Below, piece after piece: positions 38,348-38,572 of a stretch of DNA of 38,572 nt. A program made the position numbers and the translations under genes. The notes under the pieces are model-generated. The model made no database searches, was not told where the DNA came from, and was given only the letters and a program-made list of their open reading frames with translations. Where the stretch lies: positions 414,413-452,984 of the forward strand of contig NZ_LBMK01000003.1 in NCBI RefSeq assembly GCF_001005295.1. Direction: 5' to 3'. Every line of letters starts with the position of its first letter. The first letter of the stretch is position 1. This DNA comes from Streptomyces yangpuensis. Lineage in GTDB: Bacteria > Actinomycetota > Actinomycetes > Streptomycetales > Streptomycetaceae.

Positions 38348-38572
38348 CAGTTACGGCCCCCGCCAGCCTGGTCCAGCAGATCCTTGATCGAGCCGATGTA
38401 CCCGTTGGAGGTCAGCTTGTCGCCCGTCTCCGACCAGGTCTGCTTGATGTCCGCGTCGCTCTTGTCGAAGGACTCGTCGCTGTAGTCGGGCTTGTAGACG
38501 TCCGCCCGCCAGATGTCGTCCCAGCTCTTCTGCTCGATCTCGTCCTCGCTCGCGTGCGGATTGCCGTACGCG
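38347..38572 (-). CDS. C-terminal end of an upstream hypothetical protein (cut by window edge)
   Basis: Only the last 74 codons are visible: AYGNPHASEDEIEQKSWDDI, WRADVYKPDYSDESFDKSDA, DIKQTWSETGDKLTSNGYIG and SIKDLLDQAGGGRN. The stretch is hydrophilic and acidic, and ends in TGA overlapping the RHS start codon (TGATG). It is therefore translationally coupled with the RHS gene and may be an accessory or chaperone-like partner for its secretion. No family can be assigned from the fragment. Confidence 0.75.
   Translation of the reverse strand, partial: AYGNPHASEDEIEQKSWDDIWRADVYKPDYSDESFDKSDADIKQTWSETGDKLTSNGYIGSIKDLLDQAGGGRN

Noticed and set aside
36638..38485. Long plus-strand open frame (615 codons) antisense to the RHS gene
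   Set aside because: It is the shadow of a GC-rich coding strand: no domain or motif is seen, and the minus frame has clear RHS/YD repeats.

Overview
The window is very GC-rich DNA with long overlapping open frames, GTG/TTG starts and GGAGG-type ribosome binding sites. The gene content (NarL-type two-component pairs, SpoIIE-type phosphatases, DUF5994 and PRC-barrel proteins, a GlxA-type AraC regulator, an RHS toxin) points to a Streptomyces-like actinobacterium. No rRNA, complete tRNA or CRISPR array is visible.

Region 1 (1-7.0 kb, minus strand) reads as core-type chromosome. A NarL-family histidine kinase overlaps its response regulator. Downstream lie an ABC ATPase and a large FtsX/MacB-like permease that runs off the left edge. 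A two-domain glyoxalase-like protein sits upstream. The kinase is unusual: it has a second membrane segment and a ~100-residue domain after its catalytic domain.

Region 2 (7.5-12.6 kb, minus strand) is one tightly overlapping five-gene operon: lipoprotein binding protein, FecCD/BtuC permease, ATPase, FhuF-type Fe-S protein and a histidine-rich protein of unknown function. It lies behind a recognisable cobalamin riboswitch, so the transporter probably imports corrinoids. The last two genes are candidates for reducing or handling them.

Region 3 (13.3-32.7 kb) is a mosaic. Seven related copies (A-G) of a repeat punctuate it. A full copy has a CTAGACAA-like box, a GC-rich hairpin, the 3' half of a tRNA (glycine-like) in minus orientation, and a pair of GGCACG direct repeats. 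This looks like repeated use of one tRNA attachment site by integrative elements; two integrase C-terminal remnants and one protein tail probably derived from an integrase support it. Between the copies are Nudix genes (one broken), a SpoIIE phosphatase facing a GNAT-AAA+ fusion, two collinear copies of a DUF5994-centred module (one badly decayed, with half a gene inverted in place), an NhaA antiporter, a TPR-LuxR regulator, a wrecked IS5-type transposase, a PIN-type toxin-antitoxin pair, an antibiotic-biosynthesis-type monooxygenase divergent from a GlxA-type regulator, and small membrane proteins.

Region 4 (32.8-38.6 kb, minus strand) is a polymorphic toxin locus. A cut-off upstream gene overlaps an RHS/YD-repeat protein of 1372 residues. 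An in-frame TAA in the conserved RHS core separates that protein from its histidine-rich toxin tail. Two Imm50-like putative immunity genes follow, and both of the last junctions overlap by 14 bp.

All functional calls come from reading motifs and gene order; no database search was run.
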